Counted from the stretch's first letter, positions 10,899-19,811 are shown. The stretch is DNA of 64,000 nucleotides from JAWVFM01 sp963843315 (GCA_963843315.1 CAWJJU010000007.1:124001-188000); one strand, 5' to 3'. The notes: a model not told the origin generated them from the sequence alone. Numbers and translations: made by a program.

Positions 10899-11703
10899 CC
10901 CGAACCCAGTCCACGACCAAGCGGGCGGGGAAGTGCGTACCGGAATCGGGAGCGCCGGGCCAGCCGCCGCCGACGGCGAGGTTCAGGATCATGAACATCG
11001 GCTGGTCGAGGGCCCAGGCGTCGCGACGAGGGTAGTCGCGTCGCCTGGCGGTGAAATAGGGCCGCCCGTCGAGGCTGAACCGCACCAAGTGCGGCGTCCA
11101 GCGGGCGGAGTAGGTGTGGAAGCCGCCCGCCAGCGACGTGCGTGCCCGGCGCCGGCCCCCGATCCCGACGTCGAGGTCGGGTCCCGGCCCATGAACCGTG
11201 CCGTAGACGAGGCGAGGCTGCTGCCCGAGCAACTCCATGACGTCGATCTCGCCGCAGCGGGGATAGCCGACTCGCTCGATTGCCGAGCCCAGCATCCAGA
11301 AGGCCGGCCAAAGCCCCTGCCCCGCCGGAACTCGCATCCGCACCGCCACGCGCCCGTACTTGAAGTCAAAGCGGTGTTGCGTCTTCAGCCGCGCGGACGT
11401 GTACCGGTGCCGAGCCGCCGGTCCGGCGTCGCGAGCGGAGATGACGAGGTGCCCATGTCCGTCGAGGTGGGCATTGCGCGGAGAGCGCGTGTAGCGCTCG
11501 AGCTCGTGGTTGCCCCAGCCTCCGGCGCCGGTGTCGTACGTCCACTTGCTCGGGCTGGGCCGGTCGCCCCGGGGCCCGTCGAAGCGATCGCGAAACAGCA
11601 CCCGCTGGGCGTGCCGATGAGAGGTCGCCGGGGCAGCGCCGGCCAGCCCAGACGCCAGGGCGAGGAGCGCGACGGCGGCTGCGGCGTTCGCACGCAGGCT
11701 CAT
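10888..11703 (-). CDS. secreted GH16-family beta-glucanase
   Basis: Glycoside hydrolase family 16 enzyme of 271 residues with a cleavable signal peptide (AAAAVALLALASGLAGAAPA). The catalytic signature EIDVMELLG (nucleophile E, assisting D, acid/base E) is intact. It is preceded by GLWPAFWMLG and followed by YSARWTPHLVRFSLDG, both typical of laminarinase-type GH16 beta-jelly rolls. It should hydrolyse or transglycosylate beta-1,3/1,4-glucans outside the cell. It lies beside a deacetylase and glycosyltransferases, so remodelling of the cell's own glycan is as likely as feeding. A TAGCCT -10-like box lies 7 bases ahead of the ATG. Confidence 0.92.
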   Translation of the reverse strand: MSLRANAAAAVALLALASGLAGAAPATSHRHAQRVLFRDRFDGPRGDRPSPSKWTYDTGAGGWGNHELERYTRSPRNAHLDGHGHLVISARDAGPAARHRYTSARLKTQHRFDFKYGRVAVRMRVPAGQGLWPAFWMLGSAIERVGYPRCGEIDVMELLGQQPRLVYGTVHGPGPDLDVGIGGRRRARTSLAGGFHTYSARWTPHLVRFSLDGRPYFTARRRDYPRRDAWALDQPMFMILNLAVGGGWPGAPDSGTHFPARLVVDWVRVTR

Positions 11704-11731
11704 CGCCTCAGGCTACCCCCGCCAAGCCCCC

Positions 11732-12490
11732 TCAGCCCAGGCGCTCCACCTGGGAGCCCCCGACGATGGCGTCCTCGCCGCCGTCGAAGCGCACCCACGC
11801 CTTGTTGCCACCGTCGTAGTCGGGCGCCCAGAGGACGAGCTGGGCCTCCTGGCCGTCGGCGCCGCCGACCCGGCAGCGGTCGTCGGACTCGGGGTCCAGG
11901 CCCCTCCAGACCCGGATGAACGGGTTCTCATCCCACTCGGCGCCGACCGTCGTGGGCTCGCGGTGGCCCGGGTGGACCGCGGTGGAGGGCGGAAGCTTCA
12001 TCAGCTTGTCCATGACCGAGCCGCGCAGGTCCTCGAAGCCGGTCGCGCCCGGGGCCCGGGTGCCGCCGACGGTGCCCTTGAAGAGCACGTCCGCGGTGAA
12101 CACGTCCTCGCCGCCGACGAGCAGCGCCAGATGGTCGGCGCAATGACCCGGAGTCTCGATGACCTCGATCCGGGTATCCCCGGAGATGACGACGTCGCCC
12201 TCCGACAGGGCGCCGTCGATCGGGTCCATGATCAGGTCGGGCATCATCGGGTGGGCTAGCACCGGCGGGCTTCCAACCTGCTCGCGAAGCTCCGCGAGCC
12301 CGACGACGTGGTCGTAGTGATGGTGGGTGAGGAGGATGTGGCTGATCGTGATGTCCTTGGAGCTCACGCTCTCGGTGAGCGGGCCCGTGACGTCGTTGGA
12401 GTCGATCAGGACGCCGGTGCCCCCGGGCGCGTCGTAGACCAGGTAGGCGTTGGACAGGAACTGCGGGTGCTCGGCGCGCTCGACGATCAC
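11732..12490 (-). CDS. MBL-fold metallo-hydrolase (glyoxalase II-like)
   Basis: Metallo-beta-lactamase fold protein of 252 residues. The zinc site motif is THHHYDH, followed by the distal His of TPGHCADH, an Asp in FTADVLFKG and a His in AVHPGHRE. This arrangement matches glyoxalase II/persulfide dioxygenase-like hydrolases. A C-terminal stretch of about 60 residues (VLWAPDYDGGNKAWVRFDGGEDAIVGG) is extra and has no family I recognise. The start is the GTG at 12490, preceded by GAGGAGG, and not the upstream ATG of the longer frame. It overlaps the stop of the small membrane protein by 4 bases, so the two are coupled. Confidence 0.85.
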   Translation of the reverse strand: MIVERAEHPQFLSNAYLVYDAPGGTGVLIDSNDVTGPLTESVSSKDITISHILLTHHHYDHVVGLAELREQVGSPPVLAHPMMPDLIMDPIDGALSEGDVVISGDTRIEVIETPGHCADHLALLVGGEDVFTADVLFKGTVGGTRAPGATGFEDLRGSVMDKLMKLPPSTAVHPGHREPTTVGAEWDENPFIRVWRGLDPESDDRCRVGGADGQEAQLVLWAPDYDGGNKAWVRFDGGEDAIVGGSQVERLG

Positions 12491-12792
12491 GGGGCGGTCC
12501 TCCTCAGGTATTCGACGTGGGCGACTCGCGCCCGCCAGAACATGAACGCATACGCGATCGCGAGGGCAACCAGGAACGCCGGCTCGGCGAACACGGTCGC
12601 GTAGACGACCGCGGCGGCCACCGCTGCCAGGATCAGCGTCCCGGCTGCGCGCGGCCATGACCAGGTCCCCGGAGCGCCCTGGCTCATGGCGGCCCACGCG
12701 CCGCGATCGACCCGCGCCTCGATGCTTGTTCCCGGCACCAGCCGCTCGAGCTCGGCCCGGCGCTCCGCCCCTCTGTTCTCGACGATCGGCAT
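12487..12792 (-). CDS. small two-helix membrane protein
   Basis: A 101-residue protein beginning MPIVENRGAERR. About 45 polar residues are followed by two closely spaced hydrophobic helices (GTLILAAVAAAVVYATVF and AFLVALAIAYAFMFWRA) and a short basic tail. I recognise no family. Its stop overlaps the GTG of the MBL hydrolase, so they form an operon. Its start lies 34 bases from the CsoR-like palindrome that controls the divergent permease, so it could share that control. A TACATT box at 12803-12808 (minus strand) is a plausible -10. Confidence 0.6.
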   Translation of the reverse strand: MPIVENRGAERRAELERLVPGTSIEARVDRGAWAAMSQGAPGTWSWPRAAGTLILAAVAAAVVYATVFAEPAFLVALAIAYAFMFWRARVAHVEYLRRTAP

Positions 12793-12825
12793 GAGGCGGG
12801 AATGTAGCGTGGAGGCCCACCACTG

Positions 12826-12842
12826 ATACCCTAGGGGGGTAT
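12826..12842. promoter_or_regulatory. CsoR/RcnR-type operator overlapping the permease start
   Basis: The palindrome ATACCC-TAGGG-GGGTAT spans 12826-12842. It matches the AT-flanked G/C-tract operators bound by CsoR/RcnR-family metal sensors. Its right arm includes the A and T of the permease ATG, so a bound repressor would sit on the translation start. Confidence 0.6.
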
Positions 12843-13959
12843 GAGCAACGTGATCGATGTGATCGCCGACGGGCTGCGGAACGCGGGACTCATGGCGTGG
12901 CAGGTGTGGTGGGCGCTGGTGCTGGGGTTCGCGATCTCCGCCGTCGTTCAGGCGTGGGTGCCTCGCTCCAGGGTGGAGGGCGCGCTGTCGGGCTCCGGCG
13001 CGAAGCCCGTGGGCGTCGCGAGCGCTCTGGGCGCCGTGTCGTCCTCGTGCTCCTACGCAGCCGTCGCCATCGGCCGTTCGCTGTTCGCGAAGGGGGCGTC
13101 CGCCGCCTCGGCCCTCGCCTTCCAGTTCGCGTCCACGAACCTCGTCTGGGAGCTGGGGCTCGTGCTGTGGGTCCTGATCGGCTGGCAGTTCACGGTCGCC
13201 GAGTACGTGGGCGGCATCGTGATGATCGTGCTGATGGCGGCGATGCTCCGCCTCTTCGTCTCGCCGCGCCTGGAGGCCGAGGCCCGCGAAAACGCCCGCC
13301 ACGCCGAGGGCGGCCACGACCACGGCGCTGGAGCGGCCGAGCCCTCGAGCTGGGGCGAGCGCCTCTCCGCCGACGGCATGACCGAGGTCGCCCGCCGCTT
13401 CGTCGCCGACTGGTCGATGCTGTGGCGCGAGATCGGGGCCGGCTTCCTGCTCGCCGGATTCATCGGCCTGCTCGGCGACGACTTCTTCAACGGCCTGTTC
13501 CTCACCGACGCCCCGCCGCTGCTGCAGACGCTCGAGAACGTCGTCGTCGGGCCCCTCATCGCGATCGCGAGCTTCGTGTGCTCCATCGGCAACGTCCCGC
13601 TCGCCGCCGTCCTGTGGTCCGGCGGGATCTCGTTCGCCGGCGTGATCGCGTTCATCTTCGCCGACCTCGTGGTCATTCCCATCATCCTCATCTACCGCAA
13701 GTACTACGGCGCGCCCTTCGCCGCGCGGATCGTGGCGCTGATGCTGGTGACCATGGTCCTCGCCGCGCTGGTCGTCGACGCGGTCTTCTCGGCGATCGGG
13801 CTCATCCCGACGGGCCCCCGCCCCACCCGCGACAACGTCTTCGGGTCGATCCAGGTGGACTACAAGTTCGCCCTGAACGTGTTCGGCGCCGCGGTCTTCG
13901 CCGCGCTCTTCGCGCTGTCTCGCCGCGCCGGGCCCGGCGCCGGCCATTCCCACCACTAG
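12841..13959 (+). CDS. PF03773-type (DUF318/ArsP-like) permease
   Basis: A 372-residue permease with two four-helix bundles separated by a charged loop (ENARHAEGGHDHGAG). Family marks are the SSSCSYAAVAIGRSLF motif in the first half and SFVCSIGNVPLAAVLW in the second; in ArsP-like proteins these cysteine/serine motifs line the transport path. The His-rich loop and the C-terminal HSHH could bind metal. No Shine-Dalgarno is visible and the ATG lies inside a CsoR-like operator, so the mRNA may be nearly leaderless. Export or handling of a metal or metalloid is likely, but which one is not shown. No CsoR gene is in the window. Confidence 0.82.
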   Translation: MSNVIDVIADGLRNAGLMAWQVWWALVLGFAISAVVQAWVPRSRVEGALSGSGAKPVGVASALGAVSSSCSYAAVAIGRSLFAKGASAASALAFQFASTNLVWELGLVLWVLIGWQFTVAEYVGGIVMIVLMAAMLRLFVSPRLEAEARENARHAEGGHDHGAGAAEPSSWGERLSADGMTEVARRFVADWSMLWREIGAGFLLAGFIGLLGDDFFNGLFLTDAPPLLQTLENVVVGPLIAIASFVCSIGNVPLAAVLWSGGISFAGVIAFIFADLVVIPIILIYRKYYGAPFAARIVALMLVTMVLAALVVDAVFSAIGLIPTGPRPTRDNVFGSIQVDYKFALNVFGAAVFAALFALSRRAGPGAGHSHH

Positions 13960-13977
13960 ATGATTAGCCTGGAGGCG

Positions 13978-15336
13978 ATGGCCCCCGGGCCCAAGGCACC
14001 ACCCGAGTCTCAGGGCCTCGAGGAGGAGATCCACGAGGTCGGCGCGGCGCTCGCCGCGGGCATGGACAAGCACCGGTCGCGCACCCGCTCCATCGACGAC
14101 CGGGCGATGCAGATGGCCTCCGCCGACGACGAGCTGCGCGCCGCGCTGTTTCGCCTGGTGGACGTCACCCCCGCCTGCCGCAGCCTGAATGACCTCGGGG
14201 CGCACCTCGCCAGCCTGCTGGGGTCGGTGAGCGAGCCGCCCCCTTCCCTCGCCACGGCGATGAGAGCGGCCGACACGAGGGCCGGCCGCGTCGCCCTCGG
14301 CGCCGCGGTGACGGCCGGGGTCAGGCACATGTCGCACCGCTTCATCGCCGGTGCGACTCCGCGGGACGCGCTTCGCGAGCTGGGCAAGCTGTGGGAGCGC
14401 GGGATCGCCGCATCGGTCGACCTGCTGGGCGAGGCGACCGTCACCGCCGCCGAGGCCGACATCTACGCCGAGCGCTGCGCGGAGGCTCTGCGGGACCTCT
14501 CGGAGGGCGCCGCCAAGTGGCCCGGCCGCCCGGCGCTGGAGAGCGACGGGGCCGGGCCGATCCCGCGGGCGAACCTGTCGGTGAAGGTCTCCGCCCTCAG
14601 CCCCGTCCTGCACCCGGAGGCGCCGGAGCGCGGCGCCGCCGACGCGGCGGGCCGCCTGCGGCCCCTGCTGCACCTGGCACGCGACGCCGGCGCCCACCTG
14701 CACGTCGACATGGAATCGCTGGACTCGCGCGAGACGACCCTGGAGCTGATCGGCGGCGTGCTCGGCGAGGCGGAGTTCGCCGAGGGCCCGTCGTGCGGCC
14801 TCGTGGTGCAGGCCTACCTTCGCGACAGCCCCGCCGAGCTCGACCGCGTTCTGGCTTGGACGGCGCGCACGCCGCGCGCCTCGCCGCTCGTGGTGCGGCT
14901 GGTGAAGGGCGCCTACTGGGACCACGAGGCCGCCGAGGCGCGCCAGGTGGGCTGGGAGGTCCCCGTGTTCGAGTCGCGCGCGGAGTGCGACCGCAACTTC
15001 GAGGCGCTCACCCGCCGTCTGGTCGACGCGATTCCGTCGGTGAGGGTCGCGATCGCATCGCACAACCTCCGCTCCGTGGCCCACGCGATCGCCTACGCCC
15101 GCCGCCACGGGCGCGACGGCAACCTGGAGGTCCAGGTGCTTCGCGGCCTGGGCGACGAGCTCGCCGGGTCGGTCGCCTCGCAGGGAATCCGCACCCGGGT
15201 GTACTCGCCGGTGGGCGAGCTCGTCGCCGGCATGGCGTATCTGGTGCGCCGCCTGCTCGAGAACTCCTCGAACGACTCGTTCCTTCAGGCGCAGGCCAGT
15301 GGCGCGCCCCTCGACGAGCTCCTGGCGGCGCCGTGA
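13978..15336 (+). CDS. proline dehydrogenase
   Basis: FAD-dependent PRODH of about 452 residues, oxidising L-proline to pyrroline-5-carboxylate. The signature strand RLVKGAYWDHE, the upstream NLSVKVSAL (beta-1 of the TIM barrel) and HVDMES are intact. The end has the flavin-binding GIRTRVYSPVGE and LVRRLLENSSN. I chose ATG 13978 because GGAGG lies 4 bases before it; an in-frame ATG at 13960 has no such site. The stop overlaps the GTG of the next gene (GTGA), so the two halves of PutA function are made from one message. The first 90 residues resemble the helical arm of PutA. Confidence 0.93.
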   Translation: MAPGPKAPPESQGLEEEIHEVGAALAAGMDKHRSRTRSIDDRAMQMASADDELRAALFRLVDVTPACRSLNDLGAHLASLLGSVSEPPPSLATAMRAADTRAGRVALGAAVTAGVRHMSHRFIAGATPRDALRELGKLWERGIAASVDLLGEATVTAAEADIYAERCAEALRDLSEGAAKWPGRPALESDGAGPIPRANLSVKVSALSPVLHPEAPERGAADAAGRLRPLLHLARDAGAHLHVDMESLDSRETTLELIGGVLGEAEFAEGPSCGLVVQAYLRDSPAELDRVLAWTARTPRASPLVVRLVKGAYWDHEAAEARQVGWEVPVFESRAECDRNFEALTRRLVDAIPSVRVAIASHNLRSVAHAIAYARRHGRDGNLEVQVLRGLGDELAGSVASQGIRTRVYSPVGELVAGMAYLVRRLLENSSNDSFLQAQASGAPLDELLAAP

Positions 15337-16898
15337 GCCTGTCCAGCTTCGCCAACGAGCCGCTGCTCGAGCTGCGCCGCGCGGGCGAGCGCGAGCGCCT
15401 GACGCAGGCGCTGGCCGGGATCGACCGCAGGCTGCCCCTGGAGGTGCCGGTGATGGTCGGCGCCGACGCGCTCACCGGCGGAACCTTCGAGTCGGCCGAC
15501 CCCGGGATGCCCGAGCGCGTGGTCGCCCGCGCAACCTCGGCCGGCGCCGGCGCCGTCGAGCGGGCCGTCGAGATCGCCGCGCAGGCCGCGCCCGGCTGGA
15601 GCCGGACCGCGGCGCAGGAGCGCGCCGCCGCGCTCGAGCGCGCAGCCGGCATCCTGCGCGAGCGCCGCTACGAGATCGCTGCCCTCGAGGTCCGCGAGTG
15701 CGCGAAGCCGTGGGCGGAGGCCGATGCCGACGTCTGCGAGGCCATCGACTTCCTGCGCTACTACGCGCGGGGCTGCGTCGAGCTCGCGCAGGGACGCGAG
15801 CTTGCCCAGGCGCCCGGCGAGCACAACACCATGACCTACGCGGCCCGGGGCGTGGCGGCCGTGATCTCGCCCTGGAACTTCCCCCTCGCGATTCCCACGG
15901 GGATGACCGCGGCCGCGCTTGCCACCGGCAATACCGTGGTGCTGAAGCCCGCCGAGCAGTCGCCCGCATGCGGCCTGGAGCTGGTGCGCGCCCTGCGCGA
16001 GGCGGGCGTCCCCGCCGGAGCCGTCTCGCTGGCGCCCGGATTCGGCGAGGCCGGCGCGGCGCTGGTCCGCGACCCGCGCGTGCACATGATCGCCTTCACC
16101 GGGTCGAGCCCCGTGGGCCTGGAGATCATCCGGGCCGCGGCCGAGACGCCGCCGGGGCAGGCCCACGTCAAGCGCGTCGTGGCCGAGATGGGCGGCAAGA
16201 ACTGCGCCATCGTCGACGCCGACGCCGACCTGGACGAGGTCGTGCCGGAGGTGGTGCGCTCGGCTTTCGCGTACGCGGGCCAGAAGTGCTCGGCCTGTTC
16301 GCGCGTGCTGGCTCACGAGGCCGTGTACGAGCGGCTGGCGCATCGGCTCGGCGGGGCGGTCGCGGAGCTCGCAGTCGGACAGGCCGAGACCTTCGGCACC
16401 GACGTGCCGCCGGTGATCGAGCCCGAGGCCGCGGAACGGGTCCGCGCCCGCCTGGCCGAGGCGGAGTCGAGCGGCCGGATTCTCGCCCGCGCGGCGCCCG
16501 CGGCGCCCGGCGCGTGCTTCACCGACGCCGCCGTGGTCACCGGCCTGCCCGGCGACTCGCGGATCCTCACGCAGGAGATCTTCGGGCCGCTTCTCAGCAT
16601 CGAGCCCGTCGCCAGCGTCGAGGCCGCGTGCGAGATCGTCGAGTCGCTGCCGTTCGCGCTCACGGCGGGACTCTTCTCCCGCAACCCGGCGACCGTCGAC
16701 GCCGTGAGCGCCCGCCTGCCCGTCGGCAACCTCTACGTGAACCGGCGCCTGACCGGGGCGGTCGTGGCGCGCCAGCCGTTCGGCGGCAACCGCCTGTCGG
16801 GCGTCGGCTCGAAGGCGGGCGGCCCCGACTACCTGCAGCAGTTCGTCGAGCCCCGCGTGGCCTCGGAGAACACCATGCGCCACGGGCTCGTCACCTGA
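15333..16898 (+). CDS. L-glutamate gamma-semialdehyde (P5C) dehydrogenase
   Basis: NAD-dependent aldehyde dehydrogenase of 521 residues that completes proline catabolism to glutamate. The oxyanion Asn lies in ISPWNFPLAIPTG, the general base Glu in VAEMGGKN and the nucleophile Cys in GQKCSACSR. C-terminal FGGNRLSGVGSKAGGPDYLQQF is the P5CDH/PutA type of ending, longer than in generic aldehyde dehydrogenases. The gene starts at a GTG overlapping the PRODH stop. Having separate but coupled PRODH and P5CDH genes is the usual Gram-positive alternative to a fused PutA. The last bases overlap the convergent HAD gene by 8. Confidence 0.93.
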   Translation: MSLSSFANEPLLELRRAGERERLTQALAGIDRRLPLEVPVMVGADALTGGTFESADPGMPERVVARATSAGAGAVERAVEIAAQAAPGWSRTAAQERAAALERAAGILRERRYEIAALEVRECAKPWAEADADVCEAIDFLRYYARGCVELAQGRELAQAPGEHNTMTYAARGVAAVISPWNFPLAIPTGMTAAALATGNTVVLKPAEQSPACGLELVRALREAGVPAGAVSLAPGFGEAGAALVRDPRVHMIAFTGSSPVGLEIIRAAAETPPGQAHVKRVVAEMGGKNCAIVDADADLDEVVPEVVRSAFAYAGQKCSACSRVLAHEAVYERLAHRLGGAVAELAVGQAETFGTDVPPVIEPEAAERVRARLAEAESSGRILARAAPAAPGACFTDAAVVTGLPGDSRILTQEIFGPLLSIEPVASVEAACEIVESLPFALTAGLFSRNPATVDAVSARLPVGNLYVNRRLTGAVVARQPFGGNRLSGVGSKAGGPDYLQQFVEPRVASENTMRHGLVT

Positions 16899-17607
16899 GG
16901 GCTCCGGGCCCGGTCGCGTCCAGATAGAGAACGGTCGACTCGAGGCGAGCAGCGAGCGCCCCGAGCGACGGGAACGCTTGCGCGCCGGCCGCCTCCAGCT
17001 CGCGCTGCGAATGCGCGCCGCTCGCCACGCCCAGCGCCGGAATGCCGAGCATTCGCGCGGCGCGGGCGTCCCAGGTCGAGTCGCCCACGAGCACGACTTC
17101 GCCTCCGAGGGCGCTTCTCACCGCCACCTCGACCACGCGCTGCGCCGGCGCGAACGCACCCACCACCGAAGCTCTGCGGAAGTCGCCGCGCGGTGGGCGC
17201 AGGCGGCTCGCGAAGTGCTCCAGCTCGGTGGGCCCGATGCCGGCCACGACGATCTTCGCTCGCCGCCGCGACAGCTCGGCCATCAGCTCCCGGGCTCCGT
17301 CCAGCAGGGATGCTTCGTAGGCAAGCTCGCGGAACAGCTTCGTCGCCCTGGCGCGGACTGCCGAACCCGCCCGGCGCTCGAGTTCCGGACCCGCCAGCGC
17401 CTCGACCATCAGGTTCCCGCCGAGGCCGATCTGCCGGTGCACTGCCCAGTCGCTCAGCTCGCATCCATGCTCCGAGAGGGCCCGCTGCCACGCAATCGCC
17501 CGCTGGTGATCGCGGTCGGCCAGCACGCCCTCGAAGTCGAGCGCGACGACACGACGGCAGGGCGCGGCCGCCCCATCTTCATTCCCGTAAAGGCGAATCC
17601 CCTTCAC
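16891..17607 (-). CDS. HAD-superfamily hydrolase with DFE in place of DxD
   Basis: A phosphoglycolate-phosphatase-like HAD protein of 238 residues. Motif I reads ALDFEGVLADR, so the second aspartate (acid/base) is a glutamate. Motif II is VAGIGPTE and motif IV VGDSTWDARAA. It is clearly paralogous to 19812-20549: both share DRD(H/Y)QRA, YEA, and GDSTWDARAA followed by GVA(S/T)GAHS. The paralogue keeps the normal DVDG. The change may slow or alter catalysis, or mark a binding role. The first codon is uncertain; a GTG at 17607 is used here and lacks a good ribosome site. Confidence 0.78.
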   Translation of the reverse strand: MKGIRLYGNEDGAAAPCRRVVALDFEGVLADRDHQRAIAWQRALSEHGCELSDWAVHRQIGLGGNLMVEALAGPELERRAGSAVRARATKLFRELAYEASLLDGARELMAELSRRRAKIVVAGIGPTELEHFASRLRPPRGDFRRASVVGAFAPAQRVVEVAVRSALGGEVVLVGDSTWDARAARMLGIPALGVASGAHSQRELEAAGAQAFPSLGALAARLESTVLYLDATGPGALR

Positions 17608-17677
17608 CCCACCCGAAAGTCTGCTCCTCGCCCGTTCGACGTGGCAAGTTCGGCCTCACCTGGCAGCGAAGTTGCAG

Positions 17678-19474
17678 CTAGGCCGAGGCCGGGCCGACGC
17701 GGCGCCGGGCCACGCGCCGCGCGACGCCCTCGAGCTCGGCGCGGCGAAGCGCGCTGCGGAAGCGCCCCGGCCCCCAGCGCCTGGCGCCGACCAGGCGCGC
17801 CAGCTCGTCGCGCGAGAGCTCACCGTGGCGAGTGAGCGCGGCGGAGATCGCCGCGACCTCGGGGCCCAGCTCGTCGGCCGCGTGCGAGTACGCGGTCGAG
17901 CCGATCGGCATGGGCGAGTAGCCGTAGCGGCCCGGACCCGGGCGGAAGCGAGCGCGCGCCGGCGCCGGCGCGGGAGCACCAGGCTCGCCCCCGCGCCGTG
18001 CCTCGCGCGATCCATCCCCCGCCTCGCCTTCTGCTTCCTCGGCGGTGAGTGGCTTGGCGATGTCCTCCAGCGGCTTGCGCTCGGCCGCGACCCCGAAGAA
18101 CAGCTCGGCCATGCCGCCCACGGCCATCACGGCGGCGGCGATGTAGAAGCCCTTGGCCAGCGTGTCGGTGTCGCCGCTGGCGATCAGGTGCCCGAACAGC
18201 AGCGGACCGGTGATCCCGCCCGCCGCGGTGCCGATGGCGTAGAAGAACGCGATCGCCAGGGCGCGCGTCTCCATCGGGAAGATCTCGCTGACCGTCAGGT
18301 AGGCCGCGCTTGCACCGGCGGAGGCCAGGAAGAAGGTGCCGATGACGAACGCCATGAACGACCACGTCGTCAGCGGGTTGCCGCCGCTCATGACGATGGC
18401 CAGCACCCCGACCACGGCCGCCGAGCCCAGGTAGGTCCCGGCGACCATCGGCTTGCGCCCGACCGTGTCGAACAGGCGCCCCAGCACCAGCGGCCCCATG
18501 AGGTTCGCGACCGCGAACAGCACCGTGTAGTAGGGCACGGAAGAGGACCCGACGCCGAAGTACGTGCTCAACAGGGTTCCGAGGTCGAAGGTGATCGCGT
18601 TGTAGATGAACGCCTGGCCCACGAACAACGAGAGGCCGAGCACCGTCCGCCGCGGATAGTCGGCGAACGCCGTGCGCGCGATGGTCGAGAACGGGATGCG
18701 GTCGCGCTGGCGGACCTTGATGGTGCCCTCGGGCTCGGGAAGCTTCTCGTCGGACTCCTCCTCGACCTCGTGCTCGATGCCGTCGACGATCTTCTCGGCC
18801 TCGTCCTCGCGCCCGTGGATGAAGAGCCAGCGCGGGCTCTCGGGGACGTTTCGCCGGACCAGCAGGATCACAAAGCCGAGCAGCGCGCCGGTCCCGAACG
18901 CGAGCCGCCAGCCGACGTCGCCCGCGAAGACCGACTCGTTGAGGAAGAACAGGGCGGCGACGCCTCCGACGGCCGCGCCGAACCAGTACGAGCCGTTGAT
19001 CATCAGGTCCACCCGGCCGCGAACGCGGGCCGGGATCAGCTCGTCGATCGCCGAGTTGATCGCGGCGTACTCGCCGCCAATGCCGGCGCCGGTGAGGAAT
19101 CGGGCGGCGAAGAAGTACCAGGGAGCGAACGAGAAGGCGGTCGCCACCGTCGCCGCGATGTAGAGGAGGAGGGTGATCAGGAACAGGCGCTTGCGGCCGA
19201 AGCGGTCGGTCAGCTGGCCGAAGAACAGCGCGCCGATGCAGGCGCCCGCCACGTAGAAGGCCGCCGCTGTGCCGATCTGGCCCGCGCCCAGCTCGATGCC
19301 GCTGCCGGCCTCGGCCAGCCTGGCGGCGACGCTGCCGACGATCGTGACCTCGAGGCCGTCGAGGATCCACACGGTCCCGAGGCCGATGACCACCAGCCAG
19401 TGAAAGCGCGACCAGGGAAGTCGGTCGAGCCTGGCGGGGATGTTCGTCTCCAGAACTCGCGATTCGGCGTCCAT
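17678..19474 (-). CDS. MFS transporter with winged-helix-like C-terminal tail
   Basis: A 598-residue major-facilitator protein. Twelve helices, the DRFGRKR loop 2-3 motif, its counterpart DTVGRKPM, and VPESPRWLFIHGR after helix 6 place it with the sugar/metabolite:H+ symporters. After helix 12 there is an Ala/Pro/Arg-rich linker, then about 65 residues (ELGPEVAAISAALTRHG, then SRDELARLVGARRWGPGRFR) with the helix pattern of a winged helix. Such a tail is unusual in the family. I chose ATG 19474, preceded by GGGAG. The substrate is unknown. The gene lies between two paralogous HAD genes of the same strand. Confidence 0.85.
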   Translation of the reverse strand: MDAESRVLETNIPARLDRLPWSRFHWLVVIGLGTVWILDGLEVTIVGSVAARLAEAGSGIELGAGQIGTAAAFYVAGACIGALFFGQLTDRFGRKRLFLITLLLYIAATVATAFSFAPWYFFAARFLTGAGIGGEYAAINSAIDELIPARVRGRVDLMINGSYWFGAAVGGVAALFFLNESVFAGDVGWRLAFGTGALLGFVILLVRRNVPESPRWLFIHGREDEAEKIVDGIEHEVEEESDEKLPEPEGTIKVRQRDRIPFSTIARTAFADYPRRTVLGLSLFVGQAFIYNAITFDLGTLLSTYFGVGSSSVPYYTVLFAVANLMGPLVLGRLFDTVGRKPMVAGTYLGSAAVVGVLAIVMSGGNPLTTWSFMAFVIGTFFLASAGASAAYLTVSEIFPMETRALAIAFFYAIGTAAGGITGPLLFGHLIASGDTDTLAKGFYIAAAVMAVGGMAELFFGVAAERKPLEDIAKPLTAEEAEGEAGDGSREARRGGEPGAPAPAPARARFRPGPGRYGYSPMPIGSTAYSHAADELGPEVAAISAALTRHGELSRDELARLVGARRWGPGRFRSALRRAELEGVARRVARRRVGPASA

Positions 19475-19574
19475 TGCCTGCGCTCCCTCTCTCACGTCGA
19501 ACGCGGTTGTTCCCGCCCGGCCGGGTGTTCAAACGCACACGCGCCGCGAGCGGCCAGCCCGTAAGGTCGAGGGC

Positions 19575-19808
19575 GTGATCCGCTGCCGCGTGATGGGCCA
19601 TCGATTCCGCTTCCGCGCGGAGGGAGCGGAGATGACCTGGGAGTGCGAGCGCGGGTGCGGCGAGCGGGGCTCCAAGCTCTACGCCAGCCCGCAGGATGCG
19701 GCCCGCTACGCGGCGGCGTTCGACCGCGAGGACTCGGCCGACGCGGGCCGCAGGCCGACCATCTCCACGGCGCCGCTCTGGGTGCTGCGGCGCCTGCGAA
19801 GACGCTGA
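19575..19808 (+). CDS. small zinc-ribbon-like protein
   Basis: A 77-residue protein from GTG 19575. It contains CRVMGHRFR and, 20 residues later, WECERGCGERGSK. The cysteines and histidine could make a small treble-clef or zinc ribbon of the sort found in many uncharacterised actinobacterial proteins. A basic C-terminus (LRRLRRR) follows. It is convergent with the HAD gene, 3 bases apart. No function is assigned. Confidence 0.6.
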   Translation: MIRCRVMGHRFRFRAEGAEMTWECERGCGERGSKLYASPQDAARYAAAFDREDSADAGRRPTISTAPLWVLRRLRRR

Positions 19809-19811
19809 GCG

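Noticed and set aside
12487..15108. An 873-residue minus-strand open frame.
   Set aside because: It is the antisense of the permease and PRODH genes, a GC-rich shadow. Only its last 101 codons (12487-12792) are a real gene.
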